Shown: positions 13,157 through 13,725 of the stretch, piece after piece | Layout of the letters: each line of letters opens with the position of its first letter | Position numbering within the stretch: position 1 is the first letter of the stretch | DNA from: an uncultured Bacilli bacterium | GTDB taxonomy: Bacteria; Bacillota_I; Bacilli_A; RF39; UBA660 | Direction: 5' to 3' | DNA: 13,725 nt | Assembly (NCBI GenBank): GCA_934086255.1 | Contig: CAKOIB010000029.1 | Span: 1-13,725 of the forward strand | Position numbers and translations under genes: made by a program | Notes under the pieces: model-generated | The model's database searches: none | What the model was told of the DNA's origin: nothing | Seen by the model: the letters and a program-made list of their open reading frames with translations, nothing else

Positions 13157-13185
13157 AATTTATCACAACTTTTAGTAAAAGTCAA
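13157..13185 (-). promoter_or_regulatory. Promoter of the T-box-tyrS transcript
   Basis: Minus-strand TTGACT (13185-13180) and TAAATT (13162-13157) with a 17-base spacer; start expected near 13150. It begins only about 20 bases after the 5S rRNA end. Confidence 0.65.
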
Positions 13186-13197
13186 ATATTTTTGCAT

Positions 13198-13206
13198 AAA
13201 AAAAAT
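13198..13206 (-). terminator. T tract after 5S rRNA, probable rrn terminator
   Basis: Eight T on the minus strand (13205-13198) follow the closing strand of 5S helix I by one base. No separate hairpin is seen, so either the 5S terminal helix itself serves as the stem, or termination here is incomplete. Confidence 0.45.
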
Positions 13207-13311
13207 CTTAGCAACGTCCTATTTTCGCAAGATACTATCTTCGGCGCTGAAGAGCTTAACTTCTGGGTTCGGGATGGGACCAGGTGTACCCTCTTCGCTA
13301 TCGTCACTAAG
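13207..13311 (-). rRNA. rrf: 5S ribosomal RNA
   Basis: The minus strand carries the conserved core CCCATCCCGAACCCAGAAGT and AAGCTCTTCAGCGCCGA, flanked by strands CTTAGTGACG and CGTTGCTAAG that close helix I (10 bp with G-U pairs). The ends are set by that helix and may differ by a few bases from the mature RNA. It follows the 23S gene after about 90 bases with no tRNA between. Confidence 0.93.
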
Positions 13312-13399
13312 AAAATAATTTAGAGAAATAATTCTCTGAAAACTAAGATAATGTATGTCATCAAATTACTTGGTAAAAATATTCTTTATAATAACAATT
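13312..13399 (-). other. 23S-5S spacer
   Basis: AT-rich spacer of about 88 bases without a tRNA. Short complementary stretches near both ends could pair for rRNA processing, but I cannot define the sites. Confidence 0.5.

Positions 13400-13725
<326 letters not shown>

Noticed and set aside
13312..13399. tRNA gene in the 23S-5S spacer
   Set aside because: No T-arm or anticodon arm could be drawn in the roughly 88 AT-rich bases.

Overview
The window is very AT-rich DNA with strong GGAGG-type ribosome binding sites, sigma-A-like promoters, a T-box leader and spore-coat genes. That combination points to a low-GC, endospore-related Bacillota, probably an uncultured gut-type Bacilli or Clostridia lineage with a compact genome. 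TGA acts as a stop codon (at 10059 and 10450) and TGG encodes Trp, so there is no sign of the Mycoplasma code. The lineage call is inference; the gene calls rest on visible motifs.

Layout. 1-1412 (-): the first 470 codons of an AddB-like nuclease subunit that runs off the left edge. 1474-1992 (-): a Nudix hydrolase with its own terminator. 2050-4039 (-): a two-gene operon of an SDR oxidoreductase and a YnbB-type PLP protein, from a near-consensus promoter. 4185-5057 (+): an MscS-type channel. 5085-6042 (-): a CmpB-family membrane protein followed by a lone type IV prepilin-like protein. 6130-6357 (-): a TM2 protein. 6589-8103 (+): a short superfamily 1 helicase, convergent with 8109-9010 (-), which holds a second Nudix hydrolase and a polytopic membrane protein. 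9138-10452 (+): a one-module Clp-type AAA+ ATPase overlapping a four-helix membrane protein. 10467-11458 (-): spore coat cotJC and a cotJB that carries a CotJA-like N-terminus. 11583-11659 (+): tRNA-His. 11716-13185 (-): tyrS with a tyrosine T-box leader. 13207-13725 (-): 5S rRNA and the 3' end of 23S rRNA.

How it works together. Most of the window is unrelated housekeeping and envelope genes in units of one or two cistrons, each with a promoter and a hairpin terminator. Compaction is strong: in nearly every unit the stop codon lies inside or beside the terminator hairpin, convergent genes share one bidirectional hairpin, and operon partners overlap by 1-8 bases. The parts most worth a second look are the coupled AAA+/membrane pair with its divergent promoter, the CotJA-CotJB fusion, the T-box leader whose off-switch is not the usual GC-rich terminator, and the solitary prepilin with a CmpB partner. 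I see no mobile element, CRISPR array or phage gene.
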